23,749 nt of DNA from Lachnospiraceae bacterium (GCA_015258095.1 JABZIV010000030.1:1-23749), one strand, 5' to 3'; shown: positions 15,281 through 23,154, counted from the first letter of the stretch. Notes: a model not told the origin generated them from the sequence alone. Numbers and translations: made by a program.

Positions 15281-15289
15281 TGCTATGAT
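15281..15289 (+). promoter_or_regulatory. Extended -10 promoter of the nicotinamidase-like gene
   Basis: TGCTATGAT at 15281-15289 is an extended -10 element (TGn followed by TATGAT). No good -35 hexamer is found at 16-18 bases; that position is occupied by the end of the 18-bp palindrome. The start of transcription would be about 45 bases before the ATG. Confidence 0.5.
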
Positions 15290-15339
15290 AGAGCGTAAGT
15301 AAACAGAAAAAGCCGCTAAAGACACAGAAAGGCAATCCT

Positions 15340-15867
15340 ATGAAAAAAATCCTCATCGTTGTAGATATGCAGAACGATTTTATTGACGGTGCTTTAGGCA
15401 CTGCCGAAGCAAAATCCATCGTGAAAAATGTGCAAAAAAAGATTCTTTCTTACGAAAAAGAAGACGTTTATGCAACACTGGATACCCATACGAAAGAATA
15501 CCTCTCTACGCAGGAAGGAAAGCATCTCCCCGTAGCGCACTGCATAAAGGGTACGGAAGGCTGGAATCCGGATAAAGAAATAAAAAATTTAATCCTCCCG
15601 AACCATTTCTTTGAAAAGGGAAGCTTCGGAAGCCTGGATCTCGCGAAAGCCATGCAGGACTTGGCACAGAAAAATAAAGACGGCATCGCCATCGAACTGG
15701 TCGGGCTGTGCACGGATATCTGCGTTGTATCAAACGCTTTGCTTTTAAAAGCCTATCTTCCGGAAGTTCCCCTCTCCGTAGACAGCAGCTGCTGTGCGGG
15801 CGTAACAAAAGCGAAGCACGAGGCTGCCCTCGAAACGCTTCGCTCTTGTCAGGTAAACGTTTTATAA
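15340..15867 (+). CDS. Nicotinamidase/isochorismatase-family cysteine hydrolase
   Basis: The 175-residue protein has the full nicotinamidase-like set: Asp9 in VVDMQNDF, Lys93 in FEKGSFGS, and nucleophile Cys128 in GLCTDICV; metal ligands are likely Asp48/His50 in TLDTH and His67 in LPVAHC. HCIKGTEG also fits nicotinamidases better than isochorismatases. Nicotinamidase converts nicotinamide to nicotinic acid for NAD salvage in the cytoplasm. It is divergent from the esterase and converges on the dipeptidase with a 14-base gap, so it stands alone. The Shine-Dalgarno (GAAAGG) is modest. A related amidase of different specificity is the alternative. Confidence 0.85.
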   Translation: MKKILIVVDMQNDFIDGALGTAEAKSIVKNVQKKILSYEKEDVYATLDTHTKEYLSTQEGKHLPVAHCIKGTEGWNPDKEIKNLILPNHFFEKGSFGSLDLAKAMQDLAQKNKDGIAIELVGLCTDICVVSNALLLKAYLPEVPLSVDSSCCAGVTKAKHEAALETLRSCQVNVL

Positions 15868-15881
15868 AACTATTCCGCTCT

Positions 15882-17264
15882 CTAGTGCGCACAAGCAAGA
15901 TCATAGAGTACATTCGCATAGATTGCACAGGCGAGGAGCATGGTTTCTATTTCAAAGCCCTCATCCGCTTCATGCTCTGCACCCACCCAGGAAGCGTATT
16001 CCCGTGTCGGGAAAATGGGTCCGAATGCCGCGAAGTTCTCAAAGCTGCGTGCATACGTCCCTCCGCCAATTCTAAGAGGCGGTGTATAGTTGTCCCCGCT
16101 AAAGGCACGATAGTGCTTTAAGCAGGTCTTGATCAGTTCACTCTCCGGATCATTCAGGAGCCACTTGGAATCATCCACCAGGGTCGTATCGAGACCGAGC
16201 ACCTCTTTGATGATTTCCGCACTGCGCTGTAAGAGGTCTCCTCCTTCACATTCGTTCGGATAACGATAATCCAAGGCAAAATAAACCTGCCCTTTTTCAA
16301 TATTTGCCTTCCCTAAGTTAAAGGTCAACGGTCCCATATATGCCCCGTCATACGCCACCTTCATTCCCACACCGTACGGGTCCTTAAACAGCTTCACTGC
16401 ATTTAAGCTGAAGGTATCGTTATAGCAGCTTCCGACAAATTCAAACATCTTCACTGCCGCATTGATGCCCATAAACGGACGGGATGCATGGAAGGGCTTT
16501 CCGTCAATATGATAATGCGCTCCGTCCGCTTCCTCGTGACACTCTCCCGTTAGCTCGTTCGCAAGCAAAAACTTCGTAAAGTAATCTTTATCCAAGGGCT
16601 TATCTACAATGACATCCGCCTTACTGATGACGACGTTAAAGGCGGTACCGGACTGCATGAACCGGATACAGGAATCGATTTTCCCTTCCGCCGTAAAATC
16701 CAGAATTCCTTTCTCCGCATAAATGCAGGGAAATTCCGCATCCGGCACGATGCCCATAATCGGATTTTTCCGGACCTTCTTGTAATACAGAATCCCCGCC
16801 GATGTATTTTCCTCATCTGTCCCTAAAATCATCTGGATGTTGTGTTTCAGCTTGTATCCCTTGTCCTTTAAAATCTTAATGGCATAGTACGCTGCAATAG
16901 CCGGCCCCTTGTCATCACAAGTGCCTCTTCCCATGATATAGCCGTCCTTCACTTCTCCCCCCAGAGGATCAAAGTGCCAACCGTCTCCAAGGGGAACGAC
17001 ATCCAGGTGTCCGAGAACCCCCACGGATTCCTTCAAATCCCCGTACTGAATGACCCCGGCGTGGCCATCCACATTTTCCACCTTAAATCCGTCACGCTTC
17101 CCGATTTCCAGTGCCTTATCCAGGCACTTCGCAATATTCGGTCCAAAGGGTGCTTCTTTCGTCGCATGCGCATCATCACGCACGGATTCAATCTTGACCA
17201 GTTCCCGTAAATCCTGAATCATACTGTCCTGATACGCTCGTGCTTCTTCCAAAAATTTCATCAT
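15882..17264 (-). CDS. PepV-like M20 family dipeptidase (Sapep type)
   Basis: The 461-residue metallopeptidase shows the M20 metal site of the PepV/Sapep branch: GHLDVVPLGDGW (His86, Asp88), RGTCDDKGP (bridging Asp117), GTDEE (catalytic Glu151 and ligand Glu152), PDAEFP (Asp175) and a C-terminal GAEHEADEG His. The lid domain lies between about residues 185 and 395. Members are two-zinc cytoplasmic enzymes that hydrolyse dipeptides and some N-blocked amino acids. The start is one of two adjacent ATGs (17264 or 17261), five or eight bases from a strong GGAGG at 17270-17274; a longer frame from 17294 would begin inside the leader. It is preceded by a hairpin and a probable promoter. Confidence 0.93.
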   Translation of the reverse strand: MMKFLEEARAYQDSMIQDLRELVKIESVRDDAHATKEAPFGPNIAKCLDKALEIGKRDGFKVENVDGHAGVIQYGDLKESVGVLGHLDVVPLGDGWHFDPLGGEVKDGYIMGRGTCDDKGPAIAAYYAIKILKDKGYKLKHNIQMILGTDEENTSAGILYYKKVRKNPIMGIVPDAEFPCIYAEKGILDFTAEGKIDSCIRFMQSGTAFNVVISKADVIVDKPLDKDYFTKFLLANELTGECHEEADGAHYHIDGKPFHASRPFMGINAAVKMFEFVGSCYNDTFSLNAVKLFKDPYGVGMKVAYDGAYMGPLTFNLGKANIEKGQVYFALDYRYPNECEGGDLLQRSAEIIKEVLGLDTTLVDDSKWLLNDPESELIKTCLKHYRAFSGDNYTPPLRIGGGTYARSFENFAAFGPIFPTREYASWVGAEHEADEGFEIETMLLACAIYANVLYDLACAH

Positions 17265-17289
17265 AAAGTCCTCCTTTTTCCATACTCCT

Positions 17290-17318
17290 ATCATAAAGCC
17301 TTTGCAGGGGAATGCAAA
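17290..17318 (-). promoter_or_regulatory. Probable promoter of the dipeptidase gene
   Basis: On the minus strand TTTGCA (17313-17318) and TATGAT (17290-17295) are spaced by 17 bases. The predicted leader is about 20 bases and ends in the GGAGG site. The boxes overlap the hairpin that probably terminates the upstream surface-protein gene. Confidence 0.4.
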
Positions 17319-17323
17319 GGCTT
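17296..17323 (-). terminator. Hairpin terminator downstream of the surface flavoprotein gene
   Basis: AAGCCTTTGCA (17296-17306) pairs perfectly with 17313-17323, an 11-bp stem with a six-base loop. On the minus strand the stem is followed by only a short U-rich end (TTTAT), so termination may be partial. It lies about 76 bases after the surface-protein stop codon. Confidence 0.6.
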
Positions 17324-17399
17324 GTTTGATTCATCATCGTATTGTGCACGAAGCGTGTGTCGCCTCTTTGTTCGGGAAGGTTTTTTCTGTTAAGTCCCT

Positions 17400-19775
17400 C
17401 TACTCTTCCGGAATGGACTTTTTTACCGCTTCCAGGATAGCATGGCTGCTATACGTCGCCCTGGCTACGGCATCCACTCCGTCTAATTCCTCTCTCTTCT
17501 TTCCTTTTAAAGCGGAAAAAATCTTGTCTGTCGCCCTGGTCCAGAAGCGTTTGTTGCCTCCGGGTTCCGTTCCATTGTCCGCTACCCGGACGATACTCTT
17601 GTCCCGACTGTCCCACAGCACCTTCACTTTTGCGTTATAACGGTGTATTGTTTTCACTTCACTCTCTCCGTAAAACGTTTGGATATAGCTCGGGTTCTCT
17701 TCCTCATCGGGATCCTCTTCCGTGAAAAGGAAACTTGCCGTAAACGTTCCATTTCCTACAAAATCACTCGACTGATAATTCGGGAATTGCACTCGAAACA
17801 TCACTCTTCTCTGGGAAACTTCCGTGCTCAACTCCTCTCCCTTTTTATTGAAGGCTTTGGCGGTAAATTCTTTGGCATCCCAATCTTTCTTAAACTTCTT
17901 GGCTACATGCTCCTGGATTCTTTTAATGCCTCCCTCACTCTTCTTCCAGTCTTCCTCTGAAAACGTATACGTTTTTACCAACTCTCCCGCCTTCGTACGA
18001 ATCTCCAGTTTGGAAGGCATCTCTAATGATGCATCGACTACATGGACAGAAAGGCTTTGAGACAGCTTTTCTTCTCCCTTTTGATAAAGAATACGGACAG
18101 TATGCTCTCCAACGGAGTCCAGTGCCGTATTATTTTCAGGATCGGAAGTAAATCCTGCCGCTTTCGCTTCTTCCCAGTTGGAATAGAGTTTCGTGTTTCC
18201 CTCTTTCGTATGCGCTTCCACAATTAAGTCGTCAAGCTTTAAAGCCTCTCCAAGATAGTAGTCCTTCTTCGCTAAATGAGAATCTAAAGTAAAAGAAAGT
18301 ATGGGGGAACTGTCTTGACTTGAATCCACTTTGACCGTGTACAATTCGTATCCCCACGAGCTGAACCCGTCATGTGCTACGTCTTTTAAAGAAAAAGTCC
18401 AGTGATTGGAAGCCGCATCATACGTCGCTTTCTGCAACTCCCGCTTTCCGTCCAGAATACACATCGAGTCAATCTTCCCTTTCGCAGGAATCGTATAGCG
18501 AAAATGATCCTGATTTAAAGGAATCTCCTCTTTTTCTCCATCGGCATACTGTACCAGGATTGCACTCGGATATTTCTTTCGAATCACAGCCCTCGGCACA
18601 ATGGCACTCACTAAATCAAGATCCATATCTTTCTGCGTGAAATGAACAAGAATTTCCTTACCGTTTTCCTCCATGGGAGACCCATCCGCAGGGCTCATCG
18701 TAATCCCGTATTGTACAAAATCTGAAGGCGCAATCTCCTTTTCCTGTCCATCCGGAAAATGTAACTTCAATCGTGTGGCACTGAGATCGAGCGTCTTTCC
18801 ACTTTGACTTGCTTCCGGTCGTACGGAAAAATCCATATAGCTAAAGGGAGATACACTGCCCTCCTTCTTTTTCTTTGCCTGCCAAACGGCATTTTCCAAA
18901 GCGGACGTATGTGCCTTCAAAGTCATCGTGGCGCCGGACAAGCCGTCGTAATATTTCCCCGCTTTGTTGTTCACCGACTTCCGCACCTCTTCCATAGAAT
19001 CCAATCCTTTTACTCGTTCTAAGAATCGATCTCTATATTGCGCGAAAACGACCGGATTTGAACTGTCCTTAAAAAGGACGCTCTCCGCACTGGCAATTTT
19101 TCCATCGGAAACGACCACTTTTACTACATTCGCTCCCTTTTCCTGAAAATAAATCCCTTCCTTCGCCGTTCCATAATACGTTCCGTCTGCTAATGGACTC
19201 TCCTTCTTATCGGAAGGCTGCCCTTTAAAAGAAGATCCGCCTGTATGCCTGTGGCCGGTCGAAGAAGGAACGTTTCGACTTGCACCGGCAACAGCCTTGC
19301 CCCCTTCCGTCCCGGGAAGACCCTTACCCGCTACATAAACCGCTTCTCCATTTGTCACGTAATGCCCGGCTGCATCCACCGTATATCCGTCTACCGTCGT
19401 TCCGGACTGCTTTAACTCTCCCTTTGTAGGTGCATCGTTTCCTTCAAAATAGTAGCAGTATCCGTCAATCCACTGCCAACCGCTGAGCAACTTTCCAAAC
19501 TGTCCATCATGTACGGTATTCAGAAAATACTTTTTGCCCTGCCAATCCAACCATCCGGACTGCAAAGCACCGCTTTCCGTATCGAGATAATACCAGTCTC
19601 CATCAGAGACAATCCAACCTTTCAGCAACTCTTTTTCATCTTTTCCGAAGTACCATTTACCTGCATGGTTATACCACTTCCCTTCCGTATTTTGCGGTTT
19701 CGCCCAGCTTAAAACAGGAAATGAGAAGAGCATGAGTAAGGACAGTGCTGCAACAGAAACTTTTTTCCTCTTCAT
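17400..19775 (-). CDS. Secreted surface flavoprotein: cell-wall-binding repeats, FMN-binding domain, Ig-like region, degenerate second FMN-binding domain
   Basis: The 791-residue protein has a signal peptide (MKRKKVSVAALSLL, likely cut after SWA at 25), then choline-binding-type repeats at about 31-145 (GKWYNHAGKWYF, GWIVSDGDWYYLD, GWLDWQGKKYF, GWQWIDGYCYYF). A FMN-binding domain at about 195-300 ends in YYDGLSGATMT (277-285), the motif in which ApbE-type transferases attach FMN to Thr283. Several beta-rich stretches follow, including an Ig-like segment near 495-580. Residues about 670-787 resemble another FMN-binding domain, but its motif reads VDAVARATYSS (767-777), with Ala-Arg in place of Ser-Gly. 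It is probably a wall-attached electron-transfer protein (inference). The ATG at 19775 is supported by AGGAG seven bases upstream and by the signal peptide. It appears monocistronic. Confidence 0.85.
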   Translation of the reverse strand: MKRKKVSVAALSLLMLFSFPVLSWAKPQNTEGKWYNHAGKWYFGKDEKELLKGWIVSDGDWYYLDTESGALQSGWLDWQGKKYFLNTVHDGQFGKLLSGWQWIDGYCYYFEGNDAPTKGELKQSGTTVDGYTVDAAGHYVTNGEAVYVAGKGLPGTEGGKAVAGASRNVPSSTGHRHTGGSSFKGQPSDKKESPLADGTYYGTAKEGIYFQEKGANVVKVVVSDGKIASAESVLFKDSSNPVVFAQYRDRFLERVKGLDSMEEVRKSVNNKAGKYYDGLSGATMTLKAHTSALENAVWQAKKKKEGSVSPFSYMDFSVRPEASQSGKTLDLSATRLKLHFPDGQEKEIAPSDFVQYGITMSPADGSPMEENGKEILVHFTQKDMDLDLVSAIVPRAVIRKKYPSAILVQYADGEKEEIPLNQDHFRYTIPAKGKIDSMCILDGKRELQKATYDAASNHWTFSLKDVAHDGFSSWGYELYTVKVDSSQDSSPILSFTLDSHLAKKDYYLGEALKLDDLIVEAHTKEGNTKLYSNWEEAKAAGFTSDPENNTALDSVGEHTVRILYQKGEEKLSQSLSVHVVDASLEMPSKLEIRTKAGELVKTYTFSEEDWKKSEGGIKRIQEHVAKKFKKDWDAKEFTAKAFNKKGEELSTEVSQRRVMFRVQFPNYQSSDFVGNGTFTASFLFTEEDPDEEENPSYIQTFYGESEVKTIHRYNAKVKVLWDSRDKSIVRVADNGTEPGGNKRFWTRATDKIFSALKGKKREELDGVDAVARATYSSHAILEAVKKSIPEE

Positions 19776-19928
19776 AAAGACTCCTTTTTGTAATTTCTTT
19801 CTTGCAAAACTTTTTGCATCTTCTTTCAGCGAGTAGAATACAGCATATAGAAGGCTGCCGTGCTCGCCCAATTACGTTATATGTTCCTAATTTTATATGC
19901 GCTTATTTGCAATAATCTGCACATTTCA

Positions 19929-19942
19929 TTAGTTATAACTAA
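19929..19942. promoter_or_regulatory. 14-bp perfect palindrome upstream of the surface flavoprotein gene
   Basis: TTAGTTATAACTAA equals its reverse complement. It lies about 155 bases before the flavoprotein ATG and resembles the size and AT-rich style of sites bound by dimeric winged-helix regulators. No regulator can be named from the sequence. Confidence 0.35.
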
Positions 19943-19962
19943 CTTATTATATAAAATAAAGC

Positions 19963-20009
19963 AAAAAAATAAAATGCATTTCTTTTTCAAAAGAATAAAT
20001 GCATTTTAT
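19963..20009 (-). terminator. Second terminator-like hairpin downstream of hsp20
   Basis: A 12-bp stem (19969-19980 with 19998-20009, core AAAATGCATT) continues into a six-bp inner stem (19981-19986 with 19989-19994). On the minus strand it is followed by a run of seven T residues (complement of 19963-19969). It lies about 75 bases beyond the main hsp20 terminator, so it is a back-up terminator or the end of another short transcript. Confidence 0.55.
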
Positions 20010-20081
20010 AAATCCTCATACAGTTTTTCTGTGAGCGGATTGACGTTTCTTGTTTTTCACATTGTTTGTTTTATTCTTTGC

Positions 20082-20126
20082 AAAAAAAGGACTGTAAAAA
20101 GGAATTTCCCTTTTTACAGTCCTTTT
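20082..20126 (-). terminator. Strong rho-independent terminator of hsp20
   Basis: Bases 20085-20102 pair perfectly with 20109-20126, an 18-bp stem with a six-base loop (AAAAGGACTG type arm). On the minus strand the stem runs into seven T residues. It starts four bases after the hsp20 stop codon. Confidence 0.93.
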
Positions 20127-20129
20127 AGC

Positions 20130-20579
20130 TTAACCTTCAATCATAATCGGCTGCTTCTCCGGAAGTTTCTTCTCTCCTTCCTTAGGGAAGGAAAGCTTCA
20201 GAACGCCCTGTTCAAACTTTGCTTTTACATCTTCCTGCTTAATGCTGTCACCAACATAAAAGCTTCTTTGCATAGAGCCGGAGTAACGCTCCTGACGAAT
20301 GAGTTTCCCTTTCTCATCCTTCTCTTCTTCATTCAAGCCCTTCACGGCACTGACTTGAAGATAACCGTCATGAAGCTCTACCTTGATATCCTCTTTCTTA
20401 AATCCCGGAAGGTCGATATCCATATCGTACTGCCCTTCCTTTTCACGAACATCCGTCTTCATTAGTCTTCCGCTGCGGTCTCCGTAAAGCTTATTTTCTA
20501 CTCTGCCAAGACCTCCGAAACTCGGGAAATCAAACCAATCATCAAATAAATTCTCTCCAAAAATGCTAGGTGCTAACAT
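20130..20579 (-). CDS. Hsp20/alpha-crystallin family small heat shock protein
   Basis: The 149-residue protein has a short aromatic N-terminal arm (IFGENLFDDWFDFP), an alpha-crystallin domain at about 40-135 with YDMDIDLPGFKKEDIKVEL, GYLQVSAVK and the GVLKLSFPK strand, and a C-terminal tail with an IMI anchoring motif. Such proteins are ATP-independent cytoplasmic holdases that assemble into oligomers and keep unfolded proteins soluble. The gene is monocistronic: consensus promoter with CIRCE upstream, AAGGAGG Shine-Dalgarno at the start, and a strong terminator directly after the stop. HrcA repression, relieved on heat shock, is the expected control. Confidence 0.95.
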   Translation of the reverse strand: MLAPSIFGENLFDDWFDFPSFGGLGRVENKLYGDRSGRLMKTDVREKEGQYDMDIDLPGFKKEDIKVELHDGYLQVSAVKGLNEEEKDEKGKLIRQERYSGSMQRSFYVGDSIKQEDVKAKFEQGVLKLSFPKEGEKKLPEKQPIMIEG

Positions 20580-20711
20580 ATCTTTTTCCTCCTTATACTC
20601 TTTATTTCACTTCTGACTTTTCGTCATTGTTTTCAGCAAGGGGAAGAATCTTCATCACTCTGAGAACCTTTAAAGTCCTTGCGGTCTTCTCTGTTCCTTT
20701 GCTTGATTATG

Positions 20712-20739
20712 ATTATACTCAAATTGTTAGCACTGTCAA
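20712..20739 (-). promoter_or_regulatory. Consensus sigma-A promoter of hsp20
   Basis: On the minus strand a perfect TTGACA (20734-20739) and a perfect TATAAT (20712-20717) are spaced by 16 bases. The leader to the ATG is about 125 bases long. Confidence 0.9.
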
Positions 20740-20753
20740 GTGTTGAGTGCTAA
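20727..20753 (-). promoter_or_regulatory. CIRCE element (HrcA operator)
   Basis: TTAGCACTG (20727-20735), a nine-base spacer and GAGTGCTAA (20745-20753) match the CIRCE consensus of nine-base arms and nine-base spacer with one mismatch, the last base of the first arm. It covers the -35 box and part of the promoter spacer of hsp20. HrcA is known to bind this element. Confidence 0.93.
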
Positions 20754-20797
20754 TTCAGTTGTGAAAAATTTGTGTCTTTTTTAGTTAAAACTCAGCC

Positions 20798-21838
20798 TTA
20801 CGCTTTCGTAAAGCTGATTCTTTGTGCCGAAACATCCACCTTCGCCATAATGCCAAAGGGAACAATCGCTCTGGGGGTGGCATGCCCCACATTTAAATTA
20901 AAGACAATAGGAAGAGAAGGATCTTCAATCACTTCCGGAAGAATTTTCTGATATTCCTTGGCATAACGCTCATCCATCGGCTTACCCACCAGCACACCGC
21001 TAAGAACTTCGAAAATACCGCTTTGCTTTAAAGCTTTAAGCATTTTCCGATACTTCTCCGGATTAGGCTGATTCTCACTGCTTTCCAGCAAGAGAATTTT
21101 CTCTTTCCAGTCATCCAAATCCGGAAATAGTGCATACTTTTTGCATAAGCTGACAGAATCCTCGTGCCTCGTTGTATCAAAAATATCATAGCGGGTATCT
21201 ATACAGCCCCCTAAGATTTCTCCTTGAAAAACAGGACTGCCCTGTAAGAGTAAAAAGCCTTCATTCTCATGGCTAACTCGTTTTGTTCCTATTGCTTTCG
21301 GTCCAAAATCTGTCCTCTCCTCATACCAAATCGGACTCGGCTCAAGAGAACGAATGCTTCCGCTTTGAATCAAATCCGAAAAGTATTTTTCGCTGTAGGG
21401 CAGCATTTCCTCTTCCAACTCACAAATATCCGGAAGAAAAGCCTGTCCGTAAAAGCTCTTGATTCCCAATTTATGAAGCATCAAGTGATTCATCGTGGTA
21501 TCGGAAAAGCCAAGGAAAATCTTTTGCTTTACGACCTTTTCCAATTGCCCCTCTTCAAAAAGATAGGGAAGTAGGCGATAAGTATCCACTCCCCCTATGG
21601 CACATAAAATCATATCTATTGAATCGTCGGAAAAAGCCTGTAAGAAATCCTCTGCCCTCTTTTCCGGATGCTCTTTTAGATAGTCTAAGCCTTTCAAGGC
21701 ATTTTCCATGAATTTCACTTCCAGCCCAAAACGACGTAGGCGTTCCAGGCCTATTTTTACTTCATGCTGTACAAAATCTTCTCCCAGAACGCCGCTGGAA
21801 AGACTGACAATGGCTACAGTTTTTACCCCTTGCATCAT
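20798..21838 (-). CDS. S66 family peptidase (LD-carboxypeptidase/MccF-like)
   Basis: The 346-residue cytoplasmic protein carries the S66 layout: AIGGVDTYRLLPYL (80-93), nucleophile elbow FLGFSDTT with Ser112, Glu252 in LLLESSENQP, and His319 in NVGHATPRAIVPFG. Family members either trim the terminal D-Ala from muropeptide tetrapeptides during cell-wall recycling (LdcA) or cleave peptide-nucleotide antibiotics (MccF). The NVGHATP and IPFG-like ending is common to both, so substrate is undecided. A start one codon later is equally possible; AAGGAT precedes both. It lies 13 bases after the thioredoxin-like gene and is probably cotranscribed with it. Confidence 0.9.
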   Translation of the reverse strand: MMQGVKTVAIVSLSSGVLGEDFVQHEVKIGLERLRRFGLEVKFMENALKGLDYLKEHPEKRAEDFLQAFSDDSIDMILCAIGGVDTYRLLPYLFEEGQLEKVVKQKIFLGFSDTTMNHLMLHKLGIKSFYGQAFLPDICELEEEMLPYSEKYFSDLIQSGSIRSLEPSPIWYEERTDFGPKAIGTKRVSHENEGFLLLQGSPVFQGEILGGCIDTRYDIFDTTRHEDSVSLCKKYALFPDLDDWKEKILLLESSENQPNPEKYRKMLKALKQSGIFEVLSGVLVGKPMDERYAKEYQKILPEVIEDPSLPIVFNLNVGHATPRAIVPFGIMAKVDVSAQRISFTKA

Positions 21839-21851
21839 GCTTATCCTTTAT

Positions 21852-22082
21852 TTAAGACAAAAGCTTTTTCAATTCTCCGACTCCGGGAACCCGTCCACTT
21901 ACGATAAGTTTCCCGTCAATCATGAGGGATGGTGCACTGAGTACCCCAAGCTTTACAATCTCGATTAACTCCTCTACTTTTTCGATTTTAGCATCCTTCC
22001 CCAGCTCTTTTACCGCCTCTTTTACATTTTGATATAATGTATCACATTCCTTACAGCCTGCACCGATTACTTTGATTTCCAT
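21852..22082 (-). CDS. Thioredoxin-like small disulfide protein (redox-active disulfide protein 2 family)
   Basis: The 76-residue protein is a minimal thioredoxin fold: MEIKVIGAGCKEC with the active-site pair Cys10-x-x-Cys13, VLSAPSLMIDGKLI with a cis-Pro at about 51, and VPGVGELKKLL at the end. This short type is often found next to membrane permeases or metal resistance genes. Here it lies between a CobW GTPase and an S66 peptidase. A strong GGGAGGG precedes the ATG. It probably takes part in thiol exchange in the cytoplasm; no partner can be named. Confidence 0.9.
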   Translation of the reverse strand: MEIKVIGAGCKECDTLYQNVKEAVKELGKDAKIEKVEELIEIVKLGVLSAPSLMIDGKLIVSGRVPGVGELKKLLS

Positions 22083-22224
22083 TTTCCCTCCCTCACTACA
22101 TTACTGTTCCGCTTTTTTCGCCATTCCAATTCCTAAATTTTAATCAGTATTTCTGTTCTAGGTATCTTCTCTACGCCTCTTTTCTATGTTTCTGTTCTAA
22201 GTTTCTTTTCCGTTTTTTCGCTTT

Positions 22225-23154
22225 TTAATTCTTTAGCTTCATAGGAGAGTCCATATAGTTTTTCCAAGCCTCATCAATGCTCCGAATCACCTTCGGGCCA
22301 ACCTTCGACAAAAATACCAGCTCGGAAATATCCTTTGTTGGACATGGCTTATAGTCGATTAGTTCTTCCACCACATCCACCTGCATCCAGTGATGGTCCA
22401 AAAGGAAAAAGCCTTTAATCCGATAACAGTCCGGCAAAACTTCCTGCAAAAATTGATGAAAACGCTCTTTGGAAACATTTTCCGTACAGACCAAGGAAAT
22501 GGTTTTCGGCTTGTTGTCCACCGTATTTAGGCTTTCTTCCGAATCAACCCAGCTTCCCTTTTCAAAGCCCTCTCGAATAAAGCTAAGATCTGCTCTTCCA
22601 TTTTCACAGTGTAAAATCAGGCAATGGGGATTCACTTCCCGAATCAAAGAAAGTACTTTCTTATATTGTTCCTCGGAAATCAAATCCATCTTGTTCACGA
22701 TGGCTACATCACAATGCTTTAATTGCCTGTCTACCGTTTCCGTATCCTTTACCTGCTTTGGAAAATGCACGCCGTCAATCAGGCAGATTACGCCCTGAAA
22801 ATCATAGACGTCCCCGGCCAGAACTTCTACGCTCTTTAAAATGTCCCGAATATTCGAAGGATCGGCAAGACCGGAGCTTTCCACAAAAAGGTATTCCATA
22901 TCTCCCTTGCTCATTTCTGCCAATGCCTCCACAAAGGAAAGTTGCAGGCAGGAGCAAAAAATGGATCCTCTGTTGATTTCCTTGATGGTCAGTTCCTTCT
23001 TTTCCAGAATACTGCCGTCAATTCCCGTTTTCCCAAATTCGTTTTGAATGATGGCAAGCTTTTTATCGGAAAATTCTTCCAGTATATGCAGCAAAAGACT
23101 GGTTTTTCCAGCTCCCAAAAAACCTGTTAAAACATATAATTTTTTCTTTTCCAT
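22225..23154 (-). CDS. CobW/G3E family GTPase (metallochaperone-like)
   Basis: The 309-residue protein has a P-loop GFLGAGKT (11-18), a metal-site loop NRGSIFCSCL (61-70, Cys67 and Cys69) in place of the usual CxCC, a Walker B region VESSGLADP (91-99), NKMD guanine specificity motif (154-157), and a C-terminal CobW_C-like domain at about 215-290. G3E GTPases deliver zinc, cobalt or other metals to target proteins. No zinc-uptake genes or Zur box were recognised nearby. The ATG lacks a good Shine-Dalgarno and no clear promoter was found, so its start region is less certain. The thioredoxin-like gene follows after 142 bases of purine-rich spacer. Confidence 0.9.
   Translation of the reverse strand: MEKKKLYVLTGFLGAGKTSLLLHILEEFSDKKLAIIQNEFGKTGIDGSILEKKELTIKEINRGSIFCSCLQLSFVEALAEMSKGDMEYLFVESSGLADPSNIRDILKSVEVLAGDVYDFQGVICLIDGVHFPKQVKDTETVDRQLKHCDVAIVNKMDLISEEQYKKVLSLIREVNPHCLILHCENGRADLSFIREGFEKGSWVDSEESLNTVDNKPKTISLVCTENVSKERFHQFLQEVLPDCYRIKGFFLLDHHWMQVDVVEELIDYKPCPTKDISELVFLSKVGPKVIRSIDEAWKNYMDSPMKLKN

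Larger units (their letters stand above)
19776..20081. other. AT-rich intergenic region between the surface flavoprotein and hsp20 genes
   Basis: No convincing gene is seen. The half nearest the flavoprotein holds its leader, including a small inverted repeat at 19803-19818. A 14-bp perfect palindrome (TTAGTTATAACTAA, 19929-19942) lies in the probable promoter area, although no well-spaced -35/-10 pair could be picked. The other half holds a second terminator-like hairpin. Confidence 0.6.

Noticed and set aside
19776..19871. Longer N-terminus for the surface flavoprotein from 19871
   Set aside because: It would put 32 polar residues before a perfect signal peptide; AGGAG is correctly placed for the ATG at 19775.
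19860..20465. Hydrophobic plus-strand frame of 201 codons overlapping hsp20
   Set aside because: It runs through two terminators and antisense to hsp20; the hydrophobicity comes from T-rich DNA.
22083..22224. Repeated TTTCTGTTCTA motifs between the CobW and thioredoxin-like genes
   Set aside because: Only two imperfect copies in biased purine/pyrimidine sequence; not enough to call a repeat element or operator.
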